Below are positions 1-5,445 of a stretch of DNA of 7,248 bases, piece after piece. Below the pieces are notes generated by a model. That model did not search any database and had not been told where the DNA came from. It saw only the letters and a program-made list of their open reading frames with translations. The first letter of the stretch is position 1. Each line of letters starts with the position of its first letter. The translations under genes and the position numbers were made by a program. Location: NCBI GenBank assembly GCA_007119345.1, contig SKPV01000216.1, positions 1 through 7,248 on the forward strand, written 5' to 3'. Source of the stretch: Halovivax sp. Its GTDB lineage: Archaea > Halobacteriota > Halobacteria > Halobacteriales > Natrialbaceae.

Positions 1-194
1 ACGTCGTACCAGCGGCTGAGCGCGTCGTACCAGTCACGGGCCGCCGATTTCGAGCGCGGGACCCGGCTGATCGGGCCCGGCGGCGCCGCCGACCCGGACG
101 GGCTCCGCGCGGTTCGCGACGCCGTCCGCTCCGACGGTGCGGCGCCCGACCGCGCATCGTTCTCGGCCGCCGACGGGTCGCCCGGTTCGGTCAC
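1..194 (-). CDS. Probable class I SAM-dependent methyltransferase, N-terminal part (runs off left edge)
   Basis: The minus strand reads openly from a GTG at 194 to base 1, giving 64 residues before the window ends. The first 45 or so residues are rich in Ser, Ala, Pro and Arg and look disordered. They lead into AARDWYDALSRWYD (residues 51-64), which resembles the opening helix of UbiE/COQ5-type methyltransferases, where a short 'xxYDxLSxxYD' stretch precedes the SAM-binding Rossmann fold. The SAM-binding motif itself would lie outside the window, so the family call is an inference from this short motif. The GTG overlaps the stop codon of the upstream DUF2267 gene (GTGA), suggesting translational coupling in one transcript. 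No other in-frame ATG, GTG or TTG exists here, so 194 is the only start visible. The plus strand is also open here, but its continuation is Arg/Ser/Pro-rich antisense to DUF2267. Confidence 0.55.
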   Translation of the reverse strand, partial: MTEPGDPSAAENDARSGAAPSERTASRTARSPSGSAAPPGPISRVPRSKSAARDWYDALSRWYD

Positions 195-586
195 TGCGAG
201 GCCGCGTCGACCTGCGCGAAGAGCTTCTCGTAGTCCTCCGGGAGCCCGTCGCGGACCTTCCGCAGGTTCCCCGGCGGGACGACCTCGGCGACGACGGTCA
301 GGACTCGCTGGGCGTGGTAGTTCGCGTCGGAGCGGTCGACGCCCTCGCCCTGCCGGTCGGCGATCCGGTCGAGGAACTCCCCGTAGTCGAATCGCTGTCC
401 GTGCTCGGCGTCGGTCAGGTAGCGATCGATCTCCATCGGCAGCGGGCTGGCGAGGTCGGTCGCCTCGCCCTCGTGGAGGCGCTCGCCGAGCGTCGTCAGG
501 ACCGCCCGGGTCGCCCGAACCGCGGGCCCGAGCTCCGCGAGCTCGAGCCTGTGCTGTACCTGTCCGACGAATTCGTTGTACTTCAT
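191..586 (-). CDS. DUF2267 domain protein
   Basis: This gene encodes a soluble protein of 131 residues, the normal length for single-domain DUF2267 proteins. The function of the family is unknown. The sequence begins MKYNEFVGQVQHRLEL and continues with the helical pattern of the family: an N-terminal 'F...V' helix, 'RATRAVLTTLGERL', the 'EATDLASPLP' linker, then a second helical half ending in 'VPPGNLRKVRDGLPEDYEKLF', where DUF2267 proteins typically carry a 'LP..y..LF' ending. The ATG at 586 was chosen. A GTG at 595 would add only three residues and has no better ribosome site. The stop codon overlaps the GTG of the presumed methyltransferase gene downstream (GTGA), so the two probably form an operon. 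Upstream lies a divergent gene; no convincing TATA box was seen for this one. There is no signal peptide or membrane segment. Confidence 0.85.
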   Translation of the reverse strand: MKYNEFVGQVQHRLELAELGPAVRATRAVLTTLGERLHEGEATDLASPLPMEIDRYLTDAEHGQRFDYGEFLDRIADRQGEGVDRSDANYHAQRVLTVVAEVVPPGNLRKVRDGLPEDYEKLFAQVDAASQ

Positions 587-721
587 TGGAATCACCGGAC
601 GGACGATCGGTTCGATCCGCCGCTAGGAGGTAGACCGACCAGCGAAAAGTAGGCCAGGGGTGGTTCCCGCCGACCGGGATCGTGGGAGGTTCCTATCCGC
701 CTTCGTCCCGTAATGCCCCCA

Positions 722-728
722 GGTGGAG
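722..728 (+). promoter_or_regulatory. Shine-Dalgarno-like site deciding the start of the small membrane protein
   Basis: GGTGGAG lies 5 nt upstream of a GTG at 734 and partly matches the haloarchaeal 16S rRNA 3' end (complement of ACCTCC). It lies inside the longer reading frame that begins at the ATG at 713, and it favours the GTG as the real start. Confidence 0.4.
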
Positions 729-733
729 AGACC

Positions 734-982
734 GTGGTCGAGTACTACGACAAGATCTTGCTCGCCATCGCGGCGGTCCTCGCGGCGGGCTGGCTCGTCG
801 GCGCGCTGACGGCGGTCCCGATGCGGGACGCGCGAACCGTGAGTTTCCTCGCCGCGACCCCGCTCGTCTGGCACGCGCTCTTCAAGAACCCGCCGCTGCC
901 GGCGAGCGAGCCCCACCGCGCGGCCGTCGCGATCGTCTGGCACGCGCTCCTCGTCTGGGCGCTGTTGATCGCACTCTACTGA
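734..982 (+). CDS. Small three-helix membrane protein, function unknown
   Basis: This gene encodes an 82-residue hydrophobic protein that begins MVEYYDKILLAIAAV. Three membrane segments are visible: an N-terminal one (KILLAIAAVLAAGWLVGALTAV), a middle one around RTVSFLAATPLVWHALF, and a C-terminal one (AVAIVWHALLVWALLIALY). The element VWHAL occurs twice, on either side of a short loop with FKNPPLPASEP. From memory, small haloarchaeal proteins starting with 'EYYD' and having this layout are common, but no function is known to me. The GTG at 734 was chosen because of the ribosome site at 722-728. An in-frame ATG at 713 would add MPPGGET and could be the start of a leaderless transcript. The gene is divergent from DUF2267 and convergent with the HdeD-like gene. 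It is probably a real gene, as the membrane pattern is coherent and codon use is typical. Confidence 0.7.
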   Translation: MVEYYDKILLAIAAVLAAGWLVGALTAVPMRDARTVSFLAATPLVWHALFKNPPLPASEPHRAAVAIVWHALLVWALLIALY

Positions 983-1072
983 CGGGTCGGCGGGCGCCGA
1001 TCGCTCCCGGCCCGCGATCGCGAGGGTATTCGGCTCCACCTCGCGACCGATCGCGCTCGATCGGAACTGGTC

Positions 1073-1116
1073 AAAAATGGCTGACTCAGGCGTTGCGGGC
1101 AAAATGGCTGACTCAG
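1073..1116 (-). repeat. 16-bp direct repeat with T-runs at the 3' end of the HdeD-like gene (possible tandem terminator)
   Basis: AAAATGGCTGACTCAG occurs exactly twice, at 1074-1089 and 1101-1116, a period of 27 bp. On the minus strand each copy reads CTGAGTCAGCCATTTT, a near-palindrome (CTGA-G-TCAG) followed by a T-run (4 T in the inner copy, 5 T in the outer). The HdeD-like stop codon (1113-1115) lies inside the inner copy. Archaeal transcription often ends at T-runs, so two U-rich sites in series after this gene is a plausible reading. The 130-bp gap 983-1112 separates convergent genes; apart from this repeat it holds only short GC-rich palindromes such as CGCGATCGCG at 1013-1022. Confidence 0.6.
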
Positions 1117-1706
1117 ACGCCGCGAGGTTCCGTCCCGGGCGTCCGTTCTGGCTCGTCGGCGTGCCGGCCGACGTTGGCGACGGCGATCATCGAGAGTCCC
1201 GTCGCGAGCAGACTCACGCCGACGACGACGCCGACGATCCAGAGCGCGTCGATCGGGAATCCGGCCCAGAGGACGCCGGCGAGGACGAGCGAGAGCGCGC
1301 CGCTGGCCGCGATCCAGCCGCGACCCGACTCGTCGCCCATGCGGAGGCTCAGCCAGAGTTCCGCGATGCCGTCGACCAACAGGTACGCGATCACCAGGAG
1401 CGTGAGGCTCAGGAGCCCGACGATCGGATTCGCCAGCAGGACGACGCCGGCGACGATCGAGACGGCGGCCAGCGTCCCCTGCCAGAACGACCGCTTCCAC
1501 CCTCGTACGGTGAACGCGTGACCGGCGTGGACGAGCCCGCCGAGCAACAGCAGCGCCCCGATGACGTACGTGATCGCGACGCCCGTCGCGAACGGGAGGG
1601 CGATCGCGAGGAGTCCGACGACGGCGACGGCGCCCCCCGCGAGTGCGAGCGTCCGCCAGCCGCCTTGTCGAGTGACCGTACCGGATTCGGTAGTAACTGT
1701 GCTCAT
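1113..1706 (-). CDS. HdeD family (DUF308) membrane protein
   Basis: This gene encodes a 197-residue integral membrane protein of the HdeD/DUF308 type. In Escherichia coli HdeD is linked to acid resistance; the role in archaea is not known. Six hydrophobic segments are visible at about residues 19-39, 43-63, 76-94, 96-118, 131-149 and 152-178, matching the six-helix family architecture and usual length. Short polar tails occur at both ends, including an acidic, Pro-rich C-terminus. Helix 2 carries the typical 'Gxxxxxxgxxxxxxaf' run before the basic loop RGWKRSFWQG, and the loop before helix 4 has LANPIVGLLSL, a family hallmark. The ATG at 1706 was chosen over a GTG at 1718 because GGTGAG lies 4 nt upstream (1711-1716). 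A TATA-like box at 1741-1748 fits a short leader. The gene stands alone, between a broken usp gene upstream and a convergent small gene. Confidence 0.9.
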   Translation of the reverse strand: MSTVTTESGTVTRQGGWRTLALAGGAVAVVGLLAIALPFATGVAITYVIGALLLLGGLVHAGHAFTVRGWKRSFWQGTLAAVSIVAGVVLLANPIVGLLSLTLLVIAYLLVDGIAELWLSLRMGDESGRGWIAASGALSLVLAGVLWAGFPIDALWIVGVVVGVSLLATGLSMIAVANVGRHADEPERTPGTEPRGV

Positions 1707-1740
1707 TGTACTCACCACTCTATGAAACGACGTGTGAGCG

Positions 1741-1748
1741 GATATACC
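1741..1748 (-). promoter_or_regulatory. TATA-box promoter of the HdeD-like gene
   Basis: The minus strand reads GGTATATC, centred about 38 bp upstream of the ATG at 1706. Initiation about 26 bp downstream would give a leader of roughly 12 nt, just enough to include the GGTGAG ribosome site. The local AT-richness contrasts with the GC-rich surroundings. Confidence 0.45.
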
Positions 1749-1803
1749 ATTGCTACGATTTGACAGTCGTTCGGGGAAGCGGACCCATCCGGAACCGGGA
1801 GGT

Positions 1804-2260
1804 TCAGTCGTCGCTTATCCGCACCGTCATCGCGGGGACGGGACTCTCGGGAACGACGGTCTCGGCGACGCTCCCGACGACGAGTCGGCCCGCACCCGAG
1901 CGGCCGTGGGTCCCCATCACGACGGCGTCGACGCCGGCCTCGTCGACGTACTCGAGGATCTCGGCGGCGGGCTTGCCGTGCCGGACGCTCGTGCGGACGT
2001 CCAGGCCCTTCTCGCGGGCCGCGTCGGCGACCGCCCCGACCGCCGCCTCGCCCTCGGTTCGCTGCGTCTCGATCACGTCTCTCCACTCCGCGCTCGCGGC
2101 CTCGGCCCCGCCGTGAAGCCGCCGAGGCGAATCGGTTCGACGGCGTACACCGCGTCCACCGTCGCGTCGCTCAGCGCCGCGAGTTCGACGCCTTCGCGGA
2201 TCGCCAGTCGGCCTGCTCGCGTCCGTCGGTCGGGATCGGGACGTCCTCGTAGATCGCCGT
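1804..2260 (-). pseudogene. Decayed universal stress protein (UspA) gene with lost start and two frameshifts
   Basis: Reading the minus strand in three successive frames gives one almost complete Usp domain of about 152 residues. The N-terminus (2260-2207) reads TAIYEDVPIPTDGREQAD, equivalent to the usual 'MxxYEDILVPTDG'. The codon expected to be ATG is ACG (2258-2260), and a conserved hydrophobic position has become Pro. The frame then shifts near 2205-2207, giving AIREGVELAALSDATVDAVY and then AVEPIRLGGFTAG. It shifts again near 2104-2109 at a GGGG run, giving EAASAEWRDVIETQ and the C-terminal half to the stop at 1804. Each shift fits loss of one base. The C-terminal half is well kept, including the ATP-binding motif GTHGRSGAGRLVVGS (G-2x-G-9x-G-S). 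A protein of about 90 residues could start at 2076, but it would lack the N-terminal nucleotide-binding strand. Three separate lesions argue for genuine decay rather than one sequencing error. Confidence 0.85.
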
Positions 2261-2286
2261 TCTACCCGTTAGGACGGCGAGGAGGC

Positions 2287-2294
2287 GTAAAGAG
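2287..2294 (-). promoter_or_regulatory. Probable TATA remnant of the broken usp gene
   Basis: The minus strand reads CTCTTTAC, centred about 29 bp upstream of the ACG at 2260. That spacing suits a leaderless transcript beginning at the former start codon, which supports 2260 as the ancestral start. The match to a TATA box is weak. Confidence 0.3.
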
Positions 2295-2319
2295 GTTGCA
2301 TCGCGTTGCGATCGGCGAG

Positions 2320-2333
2320 CCCTCGATCGAGGG
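2320..2333. repeat. Perfect 14-bp palindrome CCCTCGATCGAGGG
   Basis: The sequence CCCTCGATCGAGGG equals its own reverse complement. It lies about 30 bp upstream of the TATA-like box of the broken usp gene, and downstream of the intact usp gene on the same strand. It could be a protein-binding site or part of a hairpin. CGATCG-type words are frequent in this genome, so chance cannot be dismissed. Confidence 0.45.
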
Positions 2334-2347
2334 GAACCGCCCCGTCG

Positions 2348-2379
2348 GATGTCACGGTCCTGCACGCCGTCGTGACATC
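2348..2379. repeat. Inverted repeat, 9-bp perfect arms, 14-bp spacer
   Basis: GATGTCACG (2348-2356) and CGTGACATC (2371-2379) are exact reverse complements separated by 14 bp. The pair lies 60 bp beyond the stop codon of the intact minus-strand usp gene (2439) and 55-90 bp upstream of the TATA-like box of the broken copy. It may be a hairpin near the 3' end of the usp transcript or an operator. No T-run follows it. The gap 2261-2438 holds this repeat, the 14-bp palindrome and the weak TATA remnant; I see no gene in it. Confidence 0.6.
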
Positions 2380-2438
2380 GAGTCGGACGCCGTGGGCCCG
2401 CCCGCAGACGAGGTCTCGGTTCGTCCGCGCGGGGCCCG

Positions 2439-2885
2439 TTACCCGTCCGAGGACTCCTCGGGGCGAACGACGGTCACCGGGACGGCCGCCCGGAGGATCA
2501 CCGTCTCCGTGACGCTCCCCAGCAGGACGCGGGCGGTCCCCTCTCGGCCGTGGCTGCCGATCACGATCCCGTCGACGTCGTGCTCGTCGGCGTGCCGGAT
2601 GATCGTTTTCGCCGGTTCGCCGGCCGCCAGTTCGGTTTCGACGGTGACGTCGTCCGGGAGCCCTTCGCGGACCGTTTCGAGGACCCACTCGCCCTTCTCT
2701 CGTTCGTTCTTGTACTCGTCGTCGGCCCGATACCCTGGAAACGCCTTCCGTCGGCTGTAGTCTACCATCGGGTTCATCACGTACAGCAGCGTCACGGTCG
2801 CGTCGGAGAAGTGCTGGCACGCGTATGCGGCCGCAGCCCGGGACGGACTGGAGCCGTCGACGGGAACGAGGATGTGCTCTCCCAT
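2439..2885 (-). CDS. Universal stress protein, UspA family (single domain)
   Basis: This gene encodes a 148-residue cytoplasmic Usp-domain protein, the usual length. The first strand is HILVPVDGSS (residues 4-13), with Asp10 in the nucleotide-contacting position. The C-terminal half holds GSHGREGTARVLLGS (residues 110-124), matching the ATP-binding signature G-2x-G-9x-G-S, so it is probably an ATP-binding Usp. Between them lies a basic, charged insertion (YSRRKAFPGYRADDEYKNEREKGEWV, about residues 43-68) where Usp proteins vary. Family members are stress-linked nucleotide-binding proteins; the partner is unknown. The ATG at 2885 opens directly into the first beta strand, and a TATA-like box about 28 bp upstream suggests a leaderless mRNA. 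It is divergent from the two-domain Usp gene and lies upstream of the broken usp copy on the same strand. Confidence 0.93.
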   Translation of the reverse strand: MGEHILVPVDGSSPSRAAAAYACQHFSDATVTLLYVMNPMVDYSRRKAFPGYRADDEYKNEREKGEWVLETVREGLPDDVTVETELAAGEPAKTIIRHADEHDVDGIVIGSHGREGTARVLLGSVTETVILRAAVPVTVVRPEESSDG

Positions 2886-2910
2886 AGGGTCCCTATCGGA
2901 ACCCGGCCCG

Positions 2911-2916
2911 ATAATC
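2911..2916 (-). promoter_or_regulatory. TATA-like box of the single-domain usp gene
   Basis: The minus strand reads GATTAT, centred about 28 bp upstream of the ATG at 2885, as expected for a leaderless archaeal transcript. It is one of few AT-rich spots in the 163-bp divergent intergenic region 2886-3048. Confidence 0.4.
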
Positions 2917-3012
2917 GTGGCGTCCTCCCGATAGCGAGCCGTTCGACGCCACCGACCGACCGACCGGCTGCGAGCGCGCGCCGCGGCCCGGAACCATCGA
3001 TGCGACGCCCCC

Positions 3013-3018
3013 TTTTAT
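3013..3018 (+). promoter_or_regulatory. TATA-like box of the two-domain usp gene
   Basis: TTTTAT is centred about 33 bp upstream of the ATG at 3049, following a C-rich run. Initiation about 26 bp downstream would leave a leader of only a few bases. No ribosome-binding site is obvious next to the ATG. Confidence 0.45.
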
Positions 3019-3048
3019 CCCGGTCGCCGGCGTACCTCCGGGAACTCG

Positions 3049-3927
3049 ATGTACGAGACGATCCTCCTTCCCGTCAACGGGAGCGACGGCGCCGATGCCG
3101 CAACCGCCCGGGCGTTCTCGCTCGCGGAGGCGTTCGACGCCACCGTTCACGTCCTGCACGTCCTGGAATTCCCGGCCGAACCCGCGGACCTCGACCCCGG
3201 TCAGCGGGACGACCTGCGCGAGTTCGTCGAACAGCGCGGACGTGCGGCCACGGCGGCGGTCGCGGAACGCGCCGCCGATCGCGGCGTCGAGACCGTCGAG
3301 GCGGTCGCCGACGGCGAGCCCCATCGCACGATCCGCGAGTACGCTCGCGAGCACGACGTCGACCTGATCGTCATGGGAACCCACGGCCGGCGAGGAGCCG
3401 AGCGAGTCCGACTGGGGAGCACGACCGAGCGCGTGCTCATGCTCTCGGACGTCCCCGTCCTCTCGGTCAGCTCGACCGACGATCGCACGGTCCCCGCGGA
3501 CCTCCGGCTCGCGATCGACGACGTGGTGGTCCCGACCGACGGCAGCGAGTTCGCGGACCGGGCGGCCGAGCACGCGCTCTCGATCGCGGAGCTGGCCGGC
3601 GCCACCGTCCACGCGATCTACGTCGTCGACGAGACGATCGCCGACCTCCGGGACGCCCCGCGGAGCATCGTCGGCCTGCTCAAGGAGGGCGGCCGACGGG
3701 CCACCGACGACCTCGCGACGGAGGCTCGCGACCGCGGGCTCTCCGTCACCGGCGACGTGCTCCGCGGGAGCCCGGAGGAGGCGATCCTGGAGTACGCCGA
3801 GGGCGTCGACGCCGATCTCGTCGCGATGGGAACCCGGGGTCGCGCCGCGGGGACGGAGCGGGTGATCGGCTCCACGACCGCTCGGGTCGTCCGTCGGGTC
3901 GACCGTCCGCTGCTGACCGTCGGCTGA
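3049..3927 (+). CDS. Universal stress protein with two tandem UspA domains
   Basis: This gene encodes 292 residues made of two complete Usp domains in tandem, a known Usp arrangement that probably forms the usual Usp dimer within one chain. Domain 1 covers about residues 1-142. It starts with YETILLPVNGSD and has GTHGRRGAERVRLGS at 110-124. Domain 2 covers about 157-292. It starts with IDDVVVPTDGSE and has GTRGRAAGTERVIGS at 261-275. Both keep the G-2x-G-9x-G-S nucleotide motif. In domain 1 the usual Asp after the first strand is Asn10, while domain 2 has Asp164, so the two halves may bind nucleotide differently. A linker rich in Thr, Asp and Pro (SSTDDRTVPADLRL) joins them. The ATG at 3049 begins the first beta strand. 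It is divergent from the single-domain usp gene, so stress control could be shared, but no common operator was identified. Confidence 0.93.
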   Translation: MYETILLPVNGSDGADAATARAFSLAEAFDATVHVLHVLEFPAEPADLDPGQRDDLREFVEQRGRAATAAVAERAADRGVETVEAVADGEPHRTIREYAREHDVDLIVMGTHGRRGAERVRLGSTTERVLMLSDVPVLSVSSTDDRTVPADLRLAIDDVVVPTDGSEFADRAAEHALSIAELAGATVHAIYVVDETIADLRDAPRSIVGLLKEGGRRATDDLATEARDRGLSVTGDVLRGSPEEAILEYAEGVDADLVAMGTRGRAAGTERVIGSTTARVVRRVDRPLLTVG

Positions 3928-4020
3928 TCGAGATCGGCGACGAACTGCCCGGGACACCGCCGAGGACGCCGTCGCGGGCGGACGCGAAACGATCCGGAAC
4001 CGGTGACGCCGTACCGAGGA

Positions 4021-4038
4021 CAATATTGGCCGGTATTG
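4021..4038. repeat. Imperfect 18-bp palindrome upstream of the flavoenzyme promoter
   Basis: CAATATTGGCCGGTATTG has matching outer arms (CAATA/TATTG) and a central GGCC, with 14 of 18 positions symmetric. Its centre lies about 26 bp upstream of the TATA-box centre, just outside the BRE. This position suits an activator or redox-responsive regulator. No specific regulator can be named from the sequence. Confidence 0.45.
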
Positions 4039-4049
4039 CGATATCTACG

Positions 4050-4058
4050 AAATATTAA
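4050..4058 (+). promoter_or_regulatory. BRE/TATA promoter of the flavoenzyme-aminotransferase operon
   Basis: The sequence AAATATTAA (preceded by CG) has a purine-rich BRE-like start and TATTAA at 4053-4058. It is centred about 28 bp upstream of the ATG at 4084, giving a leaderless transcript. The block 4021-4058 is conspicuously AT-rich for this window. Confidence 0.6.
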
Positions 4059-4083
4059 GGCGGCGCGGTTCCTACGCTCGACC

Positions 4084-5445
4084 ATGGGCGAGACGTTCGT
4101 GATAATCGGCGGTGACGCCGCGGGAATGAGCGCCGCGAGCAAGGCCAAACGCGACGACCCGGACCTCGAGGTCGTCGTCTTCGAGAAAGGCGAGTGGGTC
4201 TCCTACGCCGCCTGCGGGATGCCGTACTACGTGAAAGGGGCGATCGACGAACTCGACGATCTCGTCGCGGTGACCCCCGAGGCGTTCGTCGAGGAGCGCG
4301 ACGTGGACCTGCGGACGGGCCACGAGGTCGTCGCGATCGAGCCCGACGAGCGGCTGGTCACCGTCGACGTCGACGGCGACCGGTTCGACCAGCCGTACGA
4401 CCGGCTCCTGATCGCCACCGGCGCGAGTGCCGTCACGCCGCCGTTCGACGGCGTCGACCTCGACGGCGTGTTCACGATCCACGACATGGACGAGGCGGAC
4501 GCCATCGACGACTACGTCGCGGCGCACGCACCCGACTCCGCCGCGATCGTCGGCGGGGGTTACGTCGGCGTCGAGATGGCCGAGGCGCTATCGGCCCGCG
4601 GACTTTCTGTCTCACTCTTCGAGATGCTCCCCCACGTCCTCCAGCCGTTCGGCGAGGCCGTCGCCGACGAGGTCGAAGACCACCTCGAAAGCGAGGGAGT
4701 CGATCTCCACCTCAACACGGCCGTGGACGGGTTCGAGGGCGATCGGCGCGTCGAGCGGGTCCACCTCGAGGACGGGACGGTCGCCGCGGACGTCGCGATC
4801 GTCGGCGTCGGCGTCGCCCCGAACGTCGATCTCGCGACCGCAGCGGGGATCGAGCTCGGCCCCACCGGCGCGATCGCCACCGACGAGTACGGCCGGACGA
4901 ACGTCGCGGACGTCTTCGCCGCGGGCGACTGCGCGGAGGCGACGCACGTCGTCACCGGCGAACCCGACCACGTCCCGCTCGCGCTCACGGCGAACCGGGC
5001 GGGTCGGGCGATCGGGCAGACGATCGCCGGATCGCCGACTCAAGTCGGTGAGATCGCCGGCACGGCGATCGTGAAGGCGTTCGAACTCGGCGCCGCCCGA
5101 ACCGGGATCGTCGACGACGAAGCCGCCCGCGAGGCGGGGTTCGACCCCGTTTCGGTCACGATCACGGCCTCGACGAGAGCGCACTACTATCCCGGCGCCG
5201 AGGAACTCGTCGTCACGCTCGTGGCCGACCGCGAGAGCGAGCAAGTGCTGGGCGGGACGGTCGTCGGTCGCGAAGGCGCCAAGCGGATCGACACGGTCGT
5301 GACAGCGCTGCACGCCGGCGCGACCGTGCCCGAACTCGAGTCGCTCGATCTGGCGTACGCCCCGCCGTTCAGCCCGGTCTGGGACCCGGTCCTGACGGCG
5401 GCGAAGGTACTCCGCGGAAAACTGGAGGCGGGTGAGCGGCGGTGA
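4084..5445 (+). CDS. CoA-disulfide reductase-like FAD/NAD(P)-dependent oxidoreductase
   Basis: This gene encodes a 453-residue flavoprotein of the single-cysteine pyridine nucleotide-disulfide oxidoreductase group (CoA-disulfide reductase, NADH oxidase, persulfide reductase). The FAD-binding start is FVIIGGDAAGMSAAS (5-19). The redox Cys44 lies in SYAACGMPYY (40-49), the single active-site cysteine of this group. ATG at 111-113 closes the first FAD segment. The NAD(P)-binding fold is AIVGGGYVGVEMAE (154-167), with acidic Glu180 after the second strand, which suggests NADH preference. The second FAD motif is DVFAAGDCAEA (276-286). A C-terminal dimerisation domain follows, with HYYPG (367-371) and AYAPPFSPVWDP (424-435); Tyr425 matches the catalytic-site tyrosine region of CoA-disulfide reductases. 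The ATG at 4084 was preferred to the one at 4003: it opens the Rossmann fold, has a TATA box 28 bp upstream, and the longer start would place the promoter inside the gene. The exact substrate (CoA disulfide, other disulfide, persulfide or oxygen) cannot be fixed. Confidence 0.92.
   Translation: MGETFVIIGGDAAGMSAASKAKRDDPDLEVVVFEKGEWVSYAACGMPYYVKGAIDELDDLVAVTPEAFVEERDVDLRTGHEVVAIEPDERLVTVDVDGDRFDQPYDRLLIATGASAVTPPFDGVDLDGVFTIHDMDEADAIDDYVAAHAPDSAAIVGGGYVGVEMAEALSARGLSVSLFEMLPHVLQPFGEAVADEVEDHLESEGVDLHLNTAVDGFEGDRRVERVHLEDGTVAADVAIVGVGVAPNVDLATAAGIELGPTGAIATDEYGRTNVADVFAAGDCAEATHVVTGEPDHVPLALTANRAGRAIGQTIAGSPTQVGEIAGTAIVKAFELGAARTGIVDDEAAREAGFDPVSVTITASTRAHYYPGAEELVVTLVADRESEQVLGGTVVGREGAKRIDTVVTALHAGATVPELESLDLAYAPPFSPVWDPVLTAAKVLRGKLEAGERR
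5431..5435 (+). promoter_or_regulatory. Ribosome-binding site for the coupled aminotransferase gene
   Basis: GGTGA lies 6 nt upstream of the GTG at 5442, inside the last codons of the flavoenzyme gene. A second purine-rich match, GGAGG, is at 5424-5428. With the GTGA stop/start overlap (5442-5445) this supports the GTG start and translational coupling. Confidence 0.5.

Noticed and set aside
1..630. Plus-strand frame open from the left edge to about 630
   Set aside because: After about base 190 it becomes Arg/Ser/Pro-rich and is antisense to DUF2267. The minus-strand reading at 1-194 gives a recognisable methyltransferase-like start and a GTGA overlap.
625..631. AGGAGGT, a near-perfect Shine-Dalgarno sequence on the plus strand
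   Set aside because: No ATG, GTG or TTG follows at usable spacing, and no coding frame starts there.
2951..2967. Short CCGA tandem (about four copies) in the divergent usp intergenic region
   Set aside because: It is too short and simple to distinguish from chance in GC-rich DNA, and it has no clear position relative to either TATA box.
2550..4058. Long plus-strand open frame (about 500 codons)
   Set aside because: Its translation is dominated by Arg, Gly, Pro and Ser with no domain. It runs antisense to one usp gene and out of frame through the other, as expected for shadow frames in very GC-rich DNA.
4003..4083. Upstream in-frame ATG extension of the flavoenzyme by 27 residues
   Set aside because: The extension would cover the TATA box and part of the palindrome, and it adds residues before a Rossmann strand that normally begins the protein.
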